NCBI RefSeq assembly: GCF_018294505.1
Contig: NC_057795.1
Coordinates: forward strand, 523,781,184-523,845,183
DNA: 64,000 bases
Origin: Triticum aestivum
Lineage: Eukaryota; Streptophyta; Magnoliopsida; Poales; Poaceae
Direction: 5' to 3'
The notes beneath the pieces were generated by a model. That model was not told where the DNA came from. It saw only the letters and a list, made by a program, of their open reading frames with translations, and did not search any database. Positions 33,306 to 42,584 of this stretch are shown here, in pieces. How positions within the stretch are numbered: position 1 is the first letter of the stretch; each line of letters starts with the position of its first letter. The position numbers were made by a program, and so were the translations under genes.

Positions 33306-33776
33306 ATGCACATCGCCACCTACGGCCCGGGCGGGCCACCGCCCTACTACCCCCAAGACGGCACTTCGAGCCAAGCCGCGTGGAACATGGGGCGCTATAG
33401 CGAAGCCTTCAGGGTGGCAGCCTCAGAGGCTTACGTGCCCCATATGGTGGACCGGGAATACACGCTGGAAGACGACCACGGTTCGTTCCTCGGGCCAGGC
33501 TGGGAGGAAGAGACGGCAGAAGCCAAGCCTTTCCAGGAGCCTCAAGGAAGCCTCGCCGACCGCGCTGGCGGCAGTGGCTATCGGGTACCACTAATTCCTC
33601 AGGAGCAAGCTTATGCTAACCATGGGCCGCAGGGGGTTCAGGTCACTGCAGCAGAAGGCTGCCCCAGCTCAGCAGCCTCTCTTCCACCAGGAGGGGCGCA
33701 CTGGGGGCTGCAGGAGAGGGGCCAGGAGCCTGGCCCCTTCCCATGGCGCGCGGAGCAAGGTGTTTCTAGGAGGTAG
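33306..33776 (+). CDS. Short gag-position ORF of H, function unknown
   Basis: An open frame with no convincing domain lies about 200 bases after the primer site. It opens with MHIATYGPGGPPPYYPQDG and is Pro/Gly/Glu-rich, with YTLEDDHGSFLGPGWEEET further on. It could be the remnant of a gag N-terminus or a family-specific leader protein. The open frame extends upstream into the LTR, but a start at 33306 is the first ATG after the primer site. Sequence to about 34140 is GC-rich without a clear gene. Confidence 0.4.
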   Translation: MHIATYGPGGPPPYYPQDGTSSQAAWNMGRYSEAFRVAASEAYVPHMVDREYTLEDDHGSFLGPGWEEETAEAKPFQEPQGSLADRAGGSGYRVPLIPQEQAYANHGPQGVQVTAAEGCPSSAASLPPGGAHWGLQERGQEPGPFPWRAEQGVSRR

Positions 33777-34680
33777 GCCCTCTGATGGGGAGGTGCCGCA
33801 AGGCCTGCCCCCGGCAGAGGACCCGTGGTCGTCGAGGGAACCGCTGGCGTCCCATTTACCCTATTGGCGTCGTCCTTGGTTTCCGATCACCGTCAATGGT
33901 GGTCGAGGATGGCGCAAGGCTGGGCCCTCGTCTGGCGATATGAAGCAAGGCCGGTACTTGTGAAGAAGGCCCAGTGCCTGTGAAGCTCGCCGCCCGTGAC
34001 ACTCTCACGTAATAATGAGTTGGGGCTGTACAAGCCTCGGAGTCTCCGGAGAGCTGCCCTCGGGCCTCGGAGGCTCCCTCCCACGCCCAGTGGCTGCACT
34101 TAGCTCCGCGCTGGTGAGCAGACGCCGAAGAATAGACTAGGTGTTGGATGCGGCCTTTTGCTTTTTGCCTCCCTTTCTGTGGTCGAGCTTCCTTGCTTCG
34201 GATTTAAGTTGAAGTTGAATTTGCGTTTGCGTATGTGCGGGGAGGGGTGTTTTGTCTTGTTCGTGTGTTTTCTTGCGCTCTGGTTTCTGCCCTGGTCAGG
34301 AGTTCGCACCAGCCGCCTCCCCCTCGCGAGCCTCTCACAGGCAGGGCTGGGCCCAGCACGCGCGCACATACCATCCCGCGGCCGGCACTCGCTCTCGTGA
34401 GGCTCTCGCCACATGGTCAGCAGGTCCCCCCAGAGGACCCCCGGAGAGTTACAGTCTCACAAGCCTACCCAAGGCTCGTCCGGGCTAAAGGTAAATCACA
34501 GCAATTAACCCATCGCAGGGCCCGTAACATCACGCGGGCGCTCATTTGGCGTCGTTCTTAACAACCTGAGGACAACAATCCTTTTTACATGAGGGGCTTC
34601 CCCTCCCAAAATGCTCATACAACCTTCAGGGCCACGCCCGAGCTTTTTCTACACAGGATAAACAGCAGGGAGACGCGGAA
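33777..34680 (+). other. H interior between gag-position ORF and antisense gene, no gene seen
   Basis: A GC-rich stretch containing the probable 3' untranslated end of the antisense gene. Frames at 34158-34561 on both strands overlap one another and lack recognisable domains. Confidence 0.4.
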
Positions 34681-37600
34681 TCAATCAAACATGTCGCTCA
34701 CCGCATCCTCTTGGACGTCTTCGGAGGCATCGCTGGCGCCACTGTCGCTCTCACTGGCTTCACCATCACCGTCGTTGGCGCCATATTCGTCGCCGTTCAC
34801 CACGTCACCTTCATTCGCAGCAACTACCACCCCGTCATCATCAGAAGTGAAGGCCCGGACAAGGGCATCCACATTGTCCTCCACCCACAACGCCAGGTTG
34901 CCTCGAATGGCCACGGGCACCGAAGCAATGACAGCGTCGAAGTCAAAGTGGGGATCTCTGTCCTGAAGGTGGCTGAAGACACGGGAGAATGCACACACGA
35001 GCAGGCTGCGGTCCTCTCCTTAACAAGCTGGCGAGCTCTCTCAGAGCGATTATCCAGATGCGTCACCACATCAGTGAAGAACCGGAGGTGACCGGCATAG
35101 TTGGTCACACGGGGTTGCAGAGCGGTCGCGTCGTGGATATTGCCTAGGGCCGCGTTGGCCCTGTCCCTGAGTGTTTGGAGCATGGGGCCATGCATGTGCT
35201 CCAGCGTCTGCCGCTGGAGAATTTCTTCCCTATTCTGTCGGGCGACGGACTCAGCATCATCAACCCGCCATTGAAGAAGAAGCAGCTCGGCACAGGAGGA
35301 GGCCAACTCAGTCTGCGCCGAGGTCAGGGTGGCTGCGGTGGCCTTTGCACGCTGTGTTGCTTCGGTCAGCTTGGACCTGAGGGCGGTAGTCCTACCCGCA
35401 GCCTCAGCTTCAACCAGCTCCAGCCTCTCATGATACTCCAGCACAAGGCCCGCGCGAACTTTCGCCACGCGGCGGTCGATCTCTTCTTGGATTTGAGCCT
35501 CCCGTGCACGCTTCTCCGTGATCTCGCCTCGCCGGTCTGCTTTTTGAGCTTCCTCAATGGCTCGGGAGCAGGCCTTTCGCGAGGCCGCAAGGGATGCTTA
35601 GGCCTTCGCATTGTCGAGCTCGCGCTGATGACGCGCGAGGTTGACTGCCACCTTCATCTTGCGCCGCTCCTCAACCAGCCGCATGCCTTCAGCTTCAAGA
35701 CACGCGTCCACGTCCGCGAGCTCTCCACCGAGCTGGCCCATCGCGTCCGTCGCCTTCCGGAGGAACTCTTGGCGGATGGCGCTGCGCTCCCGCGCTCGCT
35801 TGAGCACGTCGTCGATATCGTCCTCCGCCGCCGGTGTTGGAGGAGGGCCCTGAAGTGGTTCGCCCCCTCTCGGTAGGGGGCTGGGGGCTGGCGCCCCCAC
35901 AATCGCCGGATAGGCCCCGCAAGGGACCCTGGCCAGCGCAGATCCATCCCCAGAAGAAGAGCCGAAGATTGACTTCAACCATTCGCTGCCCACGACCAGA
36001 GAAGGGGCCTGGGACAAGCTGATCACGTCCCGGGCGAGGTCGCGAAGGAAAGGCGGCAAGGGCGCGGGCTCGAGGCACCATGCGGGCCGGCTTGCTTCTC
36101 CGAACGAATTCGCGTCAGGGGCGGCATGCGAGCTCGGGACACTCAAGGTCAGCAATGGAGGCGAGGCCGGAGGAAGTTGTTTCTTGGCAGATTCCGCGAG
36201 CTTGGTAGGAGGGATCTTCAAGGGCCACAGTCAGGAAGGGGACCAACGATTGAGGAACTACAAGAATGAGGTACTTACTCGTCCATGGCGAAGTACTTCT
36301 TGTGCTTCAACGGTCGGCAGGGGTGATCACTACCACTCGAAGACTCCTTCCTCTTGCGGAGGGCGTCAAAGTCTATGCGGAACCGACCCAAGCTCTCAAC
36401 GTGAGGGCCGGTGCGAGGCGCAGACGAAGAAGCGCCTAGGCCGCCTGCCTCAGAGACGCCAATCTGAGAGGAGCGATCGGGCACCACTCCTTCGTGGCCT
36501 ACCGAGGCCTCGGGGGCTTCGGCCTCAGGAGCTGCAGGTTGCGCCCCTTCATCAATGGCCACCTCAGGACGGGCTTTGCAAGATCCTGAGGACGATGCCT
36601 CAGAGGCCCCTCGCGACATCGGCATCTTGACACCAGAGCCTCTAGCCTCCAGCGATGCTTGCCTCCCTGCACCCCCTCCCGAGGCAAGGTCGGTGTTGCC
36701 AACGGGGAAGAGAGCCACGGCAATGGGATTCTCGTGAGGCCCCATGTGGCCGGCCGGGCACAACCCCCATTCGTCGAAGCGAGGCATCTGCCTCGCGAAG
36801 TCGGCTTCGCCTGAGCAGAGATATAGGAGGCTGCCCCCATGCCGGATATCTCCCAGCGAGGGGTCGCCTGTCAAGACCTCCAGCACCTTCCTTAGCATTT
36901 CAGGCACCAGCTACGTATCCTGGAGCCTCATACGGTCCTGATGCCCAGTCAGGGCCCACATCGAGCGAGAATGGCGATGGAGAGGAGCACGCGACACTGG
37001 AGGAACTCCTTCACCACCTGGGGTGCAGTCACGCCGAGCGATCTCAACCTCCCAGCCGACGCCAAACGAAGGAAAGCCGGGGGCTCACGAGCCTCTCGTG
37101 GCCCCAGCCCGGATTGGGGATAGCAGGCAATGTCGGATGCGAGAGCAGGGGGCTGGGCACTCCGACATCCACATACAGCCACCGCGTCCGGAACCCATTC
37201 ATAGAAGGTGAGAGGCTAAAATCGATCCCCGAGGCAGCCGTCTCTGCCACGGCCTAGAAGCTCACGCACCCCAAGCACTGCAATGGGTCGATCAGGTGCA
37301 AGGAGAAGAAGTGACGCAAGAGGGAAACGGAAGGGGCAATACCCGCCATGGCTTCGCAGACGAAGGCAAAGACAGCAAGCAGAGTAATGGATTGAGGATC
37401 GAGATGCATCATATGGATCTGGTAGTGGGAAAGCACCGCATTCAAGAAAGCGGAGAAAGGGGGAACCAGGCCAGCCCATAGGGCATCGACGAAGAATCAA
37501 ACCTCTGTAACAATCCTATCGATGGAGACATGACACGCGGGCCAAACCGTCGTCCTTCCACACTCGTTGAAGCTGGTGGCGAGTGCGGGGCGGATCTTCT

Positions 37601-37712
37601 CCAAGGCCTCCAGATTGAGCACCAGCGACCGGCCGAAGGCAGGCTCGATTGCCGGAGACAAGCTGGATGAGGACACGGGCTTCTTTCCTTTCTCTCTGCT
37701 AGTTGGCACCAT
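34681..37712 (-). pseudogene. Transposase_28-type antisense gene of H, broken
   Basis: The gene starts at the ATG at 37712 (MVPTSREKGKKPVSSSSL) on the strand opposite to H. N-terminal domain blocks are AFLNAVLSHYQIHMMHLDP, FAFVCEAMAGIAPSV, RHFFSLHLIDP, NGFRTRWLYVDVGVPSPL and VVKEFLQCR, the grass 'putative gypsy type transposon' pattern. A Ser/Glu linker (36300-36907), a Pro-rich segment (35850-36221), a long Ala/Arg/Glu coiled coil (35100-35800) and an acidic C-terminus ending SDASEDVQEDAVSDMFD (34681-34998) follow. Stops near 37497 and 37254 and frame changes near 37040 and 35000 break it. It lies where pol would be. The sequence differs clearly from the F1/F2 version, so it is a second subfamily. 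Confidence 0.7.
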
Positions 37713-37908
37713 AGCGGTGGAGGGGGCAGAGCTCAAATTAGATTGGAAGCAGAAGCAGAGGTTCGAGGAAGAAAGGGGAACAGGAAGCACGCGGGCAGCA
37801 AGGAGGGAATAACTGCGTAAAGCTTCGGGGCCTCCTAGCCAGGCGGATATTGGGGGAGCGTGGGGAAGCGAGGACGCCCATGTCCAATCAACCGCCACAC
37901 GGCGACCA

Positions 37909-37922
37909 AGGCGAGACGCATG
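37909..37922 (+). repeat. 14-bp flank motif, copy inside H, replacing the polypurine tract
   Basis: The same AGGCGAGACGCATG as outside the 5' LTR (32201-32214). In related element G this place holds a purine-rich tract (CCCGGGGGCTAC on the coding strand). Here it is absent. Confidence 0.85.
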
Positions 37923-38813
37923 TGTCGGCGTTCTGGGAATGGGGGTCCCCAGACTTGCCTGCCTATGGCTTGCGGCGTGGCTCAAGCAGTGGCCCAGTAC
38001 GGCTCGTCTTCATCAACCCAAGATCAAGACCCTCGTAAGGGGCCGAGCCTCGTGGGGTGGACGACGCAAGGCTTCCTCAGGGGCGGCCTCACCAGGCAGG
38101 CTCGCGAGGAGGCAGACAGATTAAGGCAAGGAGTACCTCGCGAGGTGCTCGTGACGCAAGCCATGACGATCAACGCCAGGCAGGCGCCAGGCGGGCGCCA
38201 GCTGGTGCAGTGTCCTCGTTTCCTCTTTGGTGCAAAGGGAGCAAGCACAGGCGCGGAGTACCGAGGAATCAAGCAAAGGTTTCCATATTGGTGCAACGAG
38301 ACCAAGACCAGCAGGACGACAGGACGGAGATCGCCGTGGAGCCCAAGATGGCGTCATCACCAGTGCCTTTGGCTGTCAAAGAACAACTTTAGTCAGGATA
38401 GCTTGTACTAGCTGTCCCCCTTCAAAATGGCCGTTGTTGGCTCCCTTCCCGCTCAATATTTGGGAAGAGGACCAGGGCCCCTATAAATAGAGATAGCCAC
38501 CACAGTAGGAGGGGGGATCGAATCCTTCCCTAGCAGAACACCGCGCCACCACAAGAACACCCCTCGCGAGGCTGTTCTTCCTCTGTACTGTTCATCATCA
38601 GCCCCGGAGGCAATCCACCACACCACACACTAGATTAGGGTATTACACCACAATGGTGGCCCGAACCAGTATAAACCTTGTGTCCCTTGTGTTGTTCATC
38701 GTGTAGCTTAGATTCATGGCGAGGTGTTGGGACGTGGATCGATAGGGAGTAGATCTTCGTGCGCACCCCAGAGTTCAAACCTTAAGGGTTTTGCCGGAAC
38801 CCGATATCCGACA
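37923..38813 (+). repeat. 3' LTR of H
   Basis: 891 bp, TGTCGGCGTT...TATCCGACA, collinear with the 5' LTR. A CTATAAATA box is conserved near 38482. Confidence 0.85.
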
Positions 38814-39210
38814 GCAGGGAGGCTGCGCGGCCAGGGCGGCGACAGCTGTGGAGGCCCTCCGGCAACTCGGAGCAAGGCAGCGGCACAAGGCCGCACCGGT
38901 CGGTCGATGAGGCGAAGGCAACGACGTGCTAAGGCGGCAGTTTTACGACGGCTCGACGGCTTAGAGGTAGGTTGATGCAAGGGCGGCTCAAAAAGGACGT
39001 CTTAGGCCAGCCATGGCGGAGGTGGCTCGAGGGCACTCAGAGCGGAAGCGTAGAACGGCGGACTGGCGCCAGCGAGGCGAGCCTTAGTAGAGCGGCAGCA
39101 TGAGGCAGGCCGGCTTCGAGGAAAATCTGGGTCGCGGCCATATCTGGGTCGAGGAACTTCTCAATCCCTGAAAAAGATCCCTTCAAGAACTCAACACCAC
39201 TGTGCGCAAG

Positions 39211-39229
39211 CCCCACGGTGGGCGCCAAC
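39211..39229 (-). promoter_or_regulatory. Primer binding site of I
   Basis: Minus strand GTTGGCGCCCACCGTGGGG adjoins the LTR edge at 39230. Identical to J's site at 57364-57382. Confidence 0.85.
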
Positions 39230-39843
39230 TGTCGTGGAAACATCACGGCAGATATCCTAGTATGAGGACTTAGTCATGGCGCCAACGCATCTATGTGCTA
39301 GCTTGAGAGGGGTTGGTCGGGATGAGAGACGCAACACACAAGACAAGGATTTAGACAGCTTCGGGCCCCGGGAAACATCATCCGGTAATAGCCCTACATG
39401 CTCTTTGGGGCTAGGTCTTATTATGCTCATGAGGGAGACGTCGTAAATTCGGCTCTTCTCTAGTTGTGTCTAGCCTTGGCGGTTATTTTCTTGGTTGTCC
39501 CTCTTGGGGTGCCCTGCCCCTCCTTATATAAGTTGGAGAGGCAGGTTACATGTAGAGTCCTAGTAGGACTAGGACTATTCTATAACAAGTGAAATCCTAG
39601 TCTGCCCCTTTAAGGGAAAACTCCTTATGTCTTTCCTCGTAAACCGGCCCACCATAGCATGAGTCGGCCTTCTGGGCATTGGGCCTTGTCATCCGTCTGA
39701 CCCGCCTGCCGGGTCACTAGTGAGTTGCACTATTCAAGCGGGTTGCCCGTAAACCGCCAAGTCCGGGCGGGTCGCCAGTGAGTCACCAAGCTCTAGCCGG
39801 GTCATACATCCGGCAGGTTACACTGCGGGGTATATCCCCGACA
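39230..39843 (-). repeat. 5' LTR of I
   Basis: 614 bp with TG/CA ends. TTATATAA at 39524-39531 is a probable TATA box. The last 50 bases resemble the J LTR end ('actaagtcctcat' block). Confidence 0.85.
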
Positions 39844-40186
39844 GGCCTGCTAAGAGGCTTCGAGGTATGTAATGTAATAATTTCAATTGTGCTGTGACGC
39901 AAAATGCGCCTGTGTATAGATAGTAGCCCCTGAGACTCTGGTTGGCGTCCAAAGGGAGGCAATCAGAGGATTAATAAAGATATGCCCAGGAAATAATCTG
40001 ACTAATTGGAACACAAGTTGTTACATCCGTGGCGACTGCCCAAGCTTCAGAGATTGCAGATCTAAAGCAGAAACTTGACGTGGCGGATGATGACATCATG
40101 CTTATTAACAGGCGGCTCGATGAGGCGCAAGGTATGTCTTTGGGGCAATCAGTATACACAAGTGCTATAACATGAGCAAGACATTG
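39844..40186 (+). pseudogene. Transposase_28-type gene of F1, continuation: splice donor and coiled-coil exon
   Basis: The segment starts with the end of the exon cut at 28692, then a GT donor at 39865. A later exon (about 40032-40131) reads ASEIADLKQKLDVADDDI and on to INRRLDEAQ, a heptad coiled coil equivalent to 51109-51223 in F2, with a GT donor at 40132. The bases 'tagtagcccctgagactctg' in the intron also match F2 near 51011. J cuts it at 40186 after CATTG. Confidence 0.65.
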
Positions 40187-40437
40187 TGTTGGGGATATAA
40201 CTACTGAGTATAAACTGCCCGGGTAGGGCCGGGTTATACACGTAACGGGTCGAAGCCCATGAAGACAAGGAGTATGGCGCTTTACTATAGAGATTTAGAG
40301 GCCCAGGGCCCAAAGCCGGATTAGGGCCCGTAGACATAAATCGACATATATTGTGTAACTTGTATTGTAAGATAGGAAAGGGTAGAAACCGAGTCGGGCA
40401 CGTGTATGAGATGGCCGGGATTCTGTAAACCGTCGGG
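40187..40437 (+). repeat. 5' LTR of J, first part
   Basis: TGTTGGGGAT start. It joins without loss to 57084-57363 once F2 and one 5-base duplication are removed: 'ctgtaaaccgtcggg' on the left and 'cgggcgtcaacctg' on the right make one continuous LTR of about 526 bp. Confidence 0.85.
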
Positions 40438-40525
40438 TGTCGGTGTCAAAACCGGCAGATCTCGGATTGGGGATCCTGATCTGTGCGTCTTAGGCTGATG
40501 GTAACAGGAAGCGAGGGACACAATG
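40438..40525 (-). repeat. 3' LTR of F2, outer part
   Basis: TGTCGGTGTC start; matches 56602-56689. Ends with CAATG (40521-40525), the target duplication of G. Confidence 0.9.
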
Positions 40526-41435
40526 TGTCGGATTTCGGGTTCCGGCAGACCCTTGAGGTTCGAACACTGGGGTGCGCACGAAGATCTTTCCCCTACCAGC
40601 TCACGCGTCAAAGTCTCGCAAGGATATAAGCAAGAAAGATGAACACACAAGGGACACGAGATGTATACTTGTTCGGGCCACCATTGTGGTGTAATACCCT
40701 ACTCCAGTGTGTGGTGTGGTAGATTGCCTCAGGGGCTAATGATGAACAGTACAAAGGGAGAACAGCCTCGCAAGGGGCTATTCTTGAGTTGGTGCGATGA
40801 ACTGCTTGGGTGAGTTCAGTCGCCTCTCTCTCTGGTTGATCTGTTCTCCCCCCTCTACTCGGTGGTGGCTAGTCCTATTTATAGAGGGAGGCCCTGGGCC
40901 TCTTCCCAAATAATGAGCGGGAAGGGCACCAACAATTGGCCATTTTCAAGGTGAACATCTAGTACACTTATCCTGACTAAAGTTGGTCTTCGGCTGCCAA
41001 AGGCTCTGACGATGACGCCGTCCTAGGCTCCACCGTGACCTCCATCCTGCCATTCTGCTGGTCTTGGTCTTGTTACACCAAAACGATAACCTTTTCCTGA
41101 TGCCTTGGCCTGTGCTTGCCCCCTTTGCAACAAAGGGGAAACAAGGACACTTCGTAGGCCGGTGCCCACCTGGCGCCCGCCTGGTCTCGATCGTCATGGC
41201 TTGCGTCACGGGCTCCTCGCGAGGTACCCTGCCTTGATCTCTCCGCCTCCTCGCCAGCCTACCTGAGGAAGCTACTCCTGAGGAAGGTTCCTGTCGTCCG
41301 CCCTGCGAGGCTTGGCTCCTCGCGAGGGTCTTGAGCTTGAGCTGATGAAGCTGGGCTGCATTGGGCCCCCACTTGAGCCACGCCGCAGGCCGCAGGCAGG
41401 CAGGTCTGGGGAGCCCCGTTCCCAGAATGCCGACA
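40526..41435 (-). repeat. 3' LTR of G
   Basis: 910 bp, TGTCGGATTTC...ATGCCGACA. Inner neighbour GTAGCCCCCGGGCCCAAGG (41436-41454) is the complement of the polypurine tract. Confidence 0.9.
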
Positions 41436-41454
41436 GTAGCCCCCGGGCCCAAGG
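41436..41454 (-). promoter_or_regulatory. Polypurine tract of G
   Basis: Coding-strand CCTTGGGCCCGGGGGCTAC directly precedes the 3' LTR, the expected place for plus-strand DNA priming. Confidence 0.65.
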
Positions 41455-41675
41455 CGCGCCCGGACTTGGCTTAGCGGAGAAGCGAAGGGGCAAGTGCGAA
41501 GCGCCGTGGGCCCCAATAGTCTGCGGCCTTGGGTGCCGCATGGCGATTCATTGGACATGGGCGTCTCTGCTTCCCCATGACGCCTCGGTAACCGCACGGC
41601 TTGACAAGTCCCTGCATGCAAAAATGGGTCATGATTACCTACGATCGTGGTGGCCGATGGTTGGCCTCCTCCGGC

Positions 41676-41680
41676 TATAA
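41676..41680 (+). promoter_or_regulatory. Possible TATA box of the antisense B3-like gene
   Basis: TATAA within 'ggctataagtacgg', 86 bases before the ATG at 41766, followed by a pyrimidine-rich leader. A reasonable core promoter for the antisense gene, but unproven. Confidence 0.4.
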
Positions 41681-41765
41681 GTACGGAACGGCGTGAGCCC
41701 TTCCAGTTCATCTCTCCCTGCTACTCCTTTCTTCTTCCTCCCCTTCCTTGCTTCACATCACGCCG

Positions 41766-42584
41766 ATGGCGCCAATTCACCGGTTTTCGGCAGAAGAGAA
41801 GGGGAAGGCCCCCGAGAGGGTCCCGACCCGCTTCCGCCGGAGAAGCGGCTAGTCCTCTGCCGTCGAGATGAGGGCGCCGGGTAGGAGACATCGAGGCCCT
41901 GGTATGAGCGGCCGCCACCTGGATTCCCGCTGCCCTTGTACGCCCGCATCGAGGTCCCTGGAGAAGAAGGCGCTGAGCGGCACCGCGCGACGCCACCGTC
42001 GATGCTGACGGGTTACGCCCGTGCGCGTCATTCCTCCTGGAGTCCACTCCGAGGGCTCCTCTCACGAGCTTGTGCTCCACGCTGCCATGCCTCCTCAATC
42101 TTGGATTCGCCTTCCTCCCTCCTTCGCCTTTGAGATCCCGCCGAGGGGGCCTCTCGAGCACTGGCTGCAGCACGCTGACTGCAGCACCCCTGCGACCGGA
42201 GCGGAGGTCGAGGTCGTCGCTCCGGGCAAGGTCTTCATGACCCGTGGCTGGGGCGAGATCGCCCGGGTCTGCCAGACAGGGGGCGCCCTCGTGATCCACC
42301 TCGAATACGATGGCACCTCTCTGATGTTCTTCAAGGTCTTCGACGCAGAAGGACGCCGGCTGGAATGCTGCCCCGGGAAAGGCGGCCAGGGCACCGCCGT
42401 GGCGAGGACCAGGCCCGCCAACCGCTTCCCTGGCAGCTCCTTGGGCAGCAGCGGAGGAGCCGAAGGGTCCAGCGACTCCGCCGAGCTTCACGCGACTCCG
42501 GAGACGAGCGACAACAGCTACGAGCCCCCAAGCTCGCGTCGCTCCCGGAGCAGGGCAGCTGCATCAGGCCCCCGACGCCATTGA
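41766..42584 (+). pseudogene. Antisense B3-domain-like gene in element G, frameshifted
   Basis: The ATG at 41766 opens MAPIHRFSAEEKGKAPERV, then the frame shifts near 41820. The main open part (about 42021-42584) holds a segment resembling the C-terminal half of a plant B3 DNA-binding domain: GKVFMTRGWGEIARVC, ALVIHLEYDGTSLMFFKVFD. The G-W..F, L.F.YDG and F.V.VFD spacing is the B3 pattern, in which the fold binds DNA in the major groove. A Ser/Arg-rich tail follows (SSLGSSGGAEGSSDS, SSRRSRSRAAASG). It runs opposite to gag, with its own TATA-like box upstream and no introns seen. It may be a captured host fragment or an old element-encoded regulator. The B3 call is from motif spacing only. Confidence 0.55.

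Larger units (their letters stand above)
32215..38813 (+). mobile_element. Non-autonomous gypsy element H with antisense Transposase_28-type gene
   Basis: 5' LTR at 32215-33104, primer site TTTGGCGCGCCAGGTAGGGG at 33105-33124, and 3' LTR at 37923-38813. Flanking bases GCATG (32210-32214) and GCAGG (38814-38818) match at 4 of 5, a probable decayed target duplication. The plus strand has only a short gag-like ORF after the primer site. From 37712 down to 34681 the minus strand carries a broken Transposase_28-type gene. No RT, integrase or protease is found. The LTRs are homologous in type to those of element G, but in opposite orientation. Confidence 0.8.
38814..39843 (-). mobile_element. Element I, right part: 5' LTR, primer site and leader
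   Basis: The 5' LTR is at 39230-39843 (614 bp, TGTCGGGGATATACCCC...CCACGACA on the minus strand), followed by the primer site at 39211-39229 and the start of the internal region (39210-38814). The start frame after the primer site reads APTVGLAHSGVEFLKGSF, close to APTVGLSHDGFKFLEGNF in J, so I and J are relatives. H interrupts it at 38813. The outer flank is GGCCT (39844-39848); its partner at 28689-28692 reads GGCC followed by non-LTR sequence, consistent with loss of I's 3' LTR. Confidence 0.75.
25813..40186 (-). mobile_element. Fatima-like gypsy element F1, split by later insertions
   Basis: F1 comprises 25813-28692 and 39844-40186. Its 3' LTR is at 25813-26282 and the internal region runs rightward, so the element is minus strand. 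Its plus strand carries an antisense Transposase_28-type gene. Element I interrupts it at 28692/39844 and element J at 40186/40187; the rest, including gag and the 5' LTR, is beyond the window. The two halves are tied together by the antisense gene: the exon ending near 28690 resumes at 39844 ('ggcctgctaagaggcttcgag') and reaches a splice donor at 39865, as in the intact copy in F2 (50940-50973). Confidence 0.75.
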
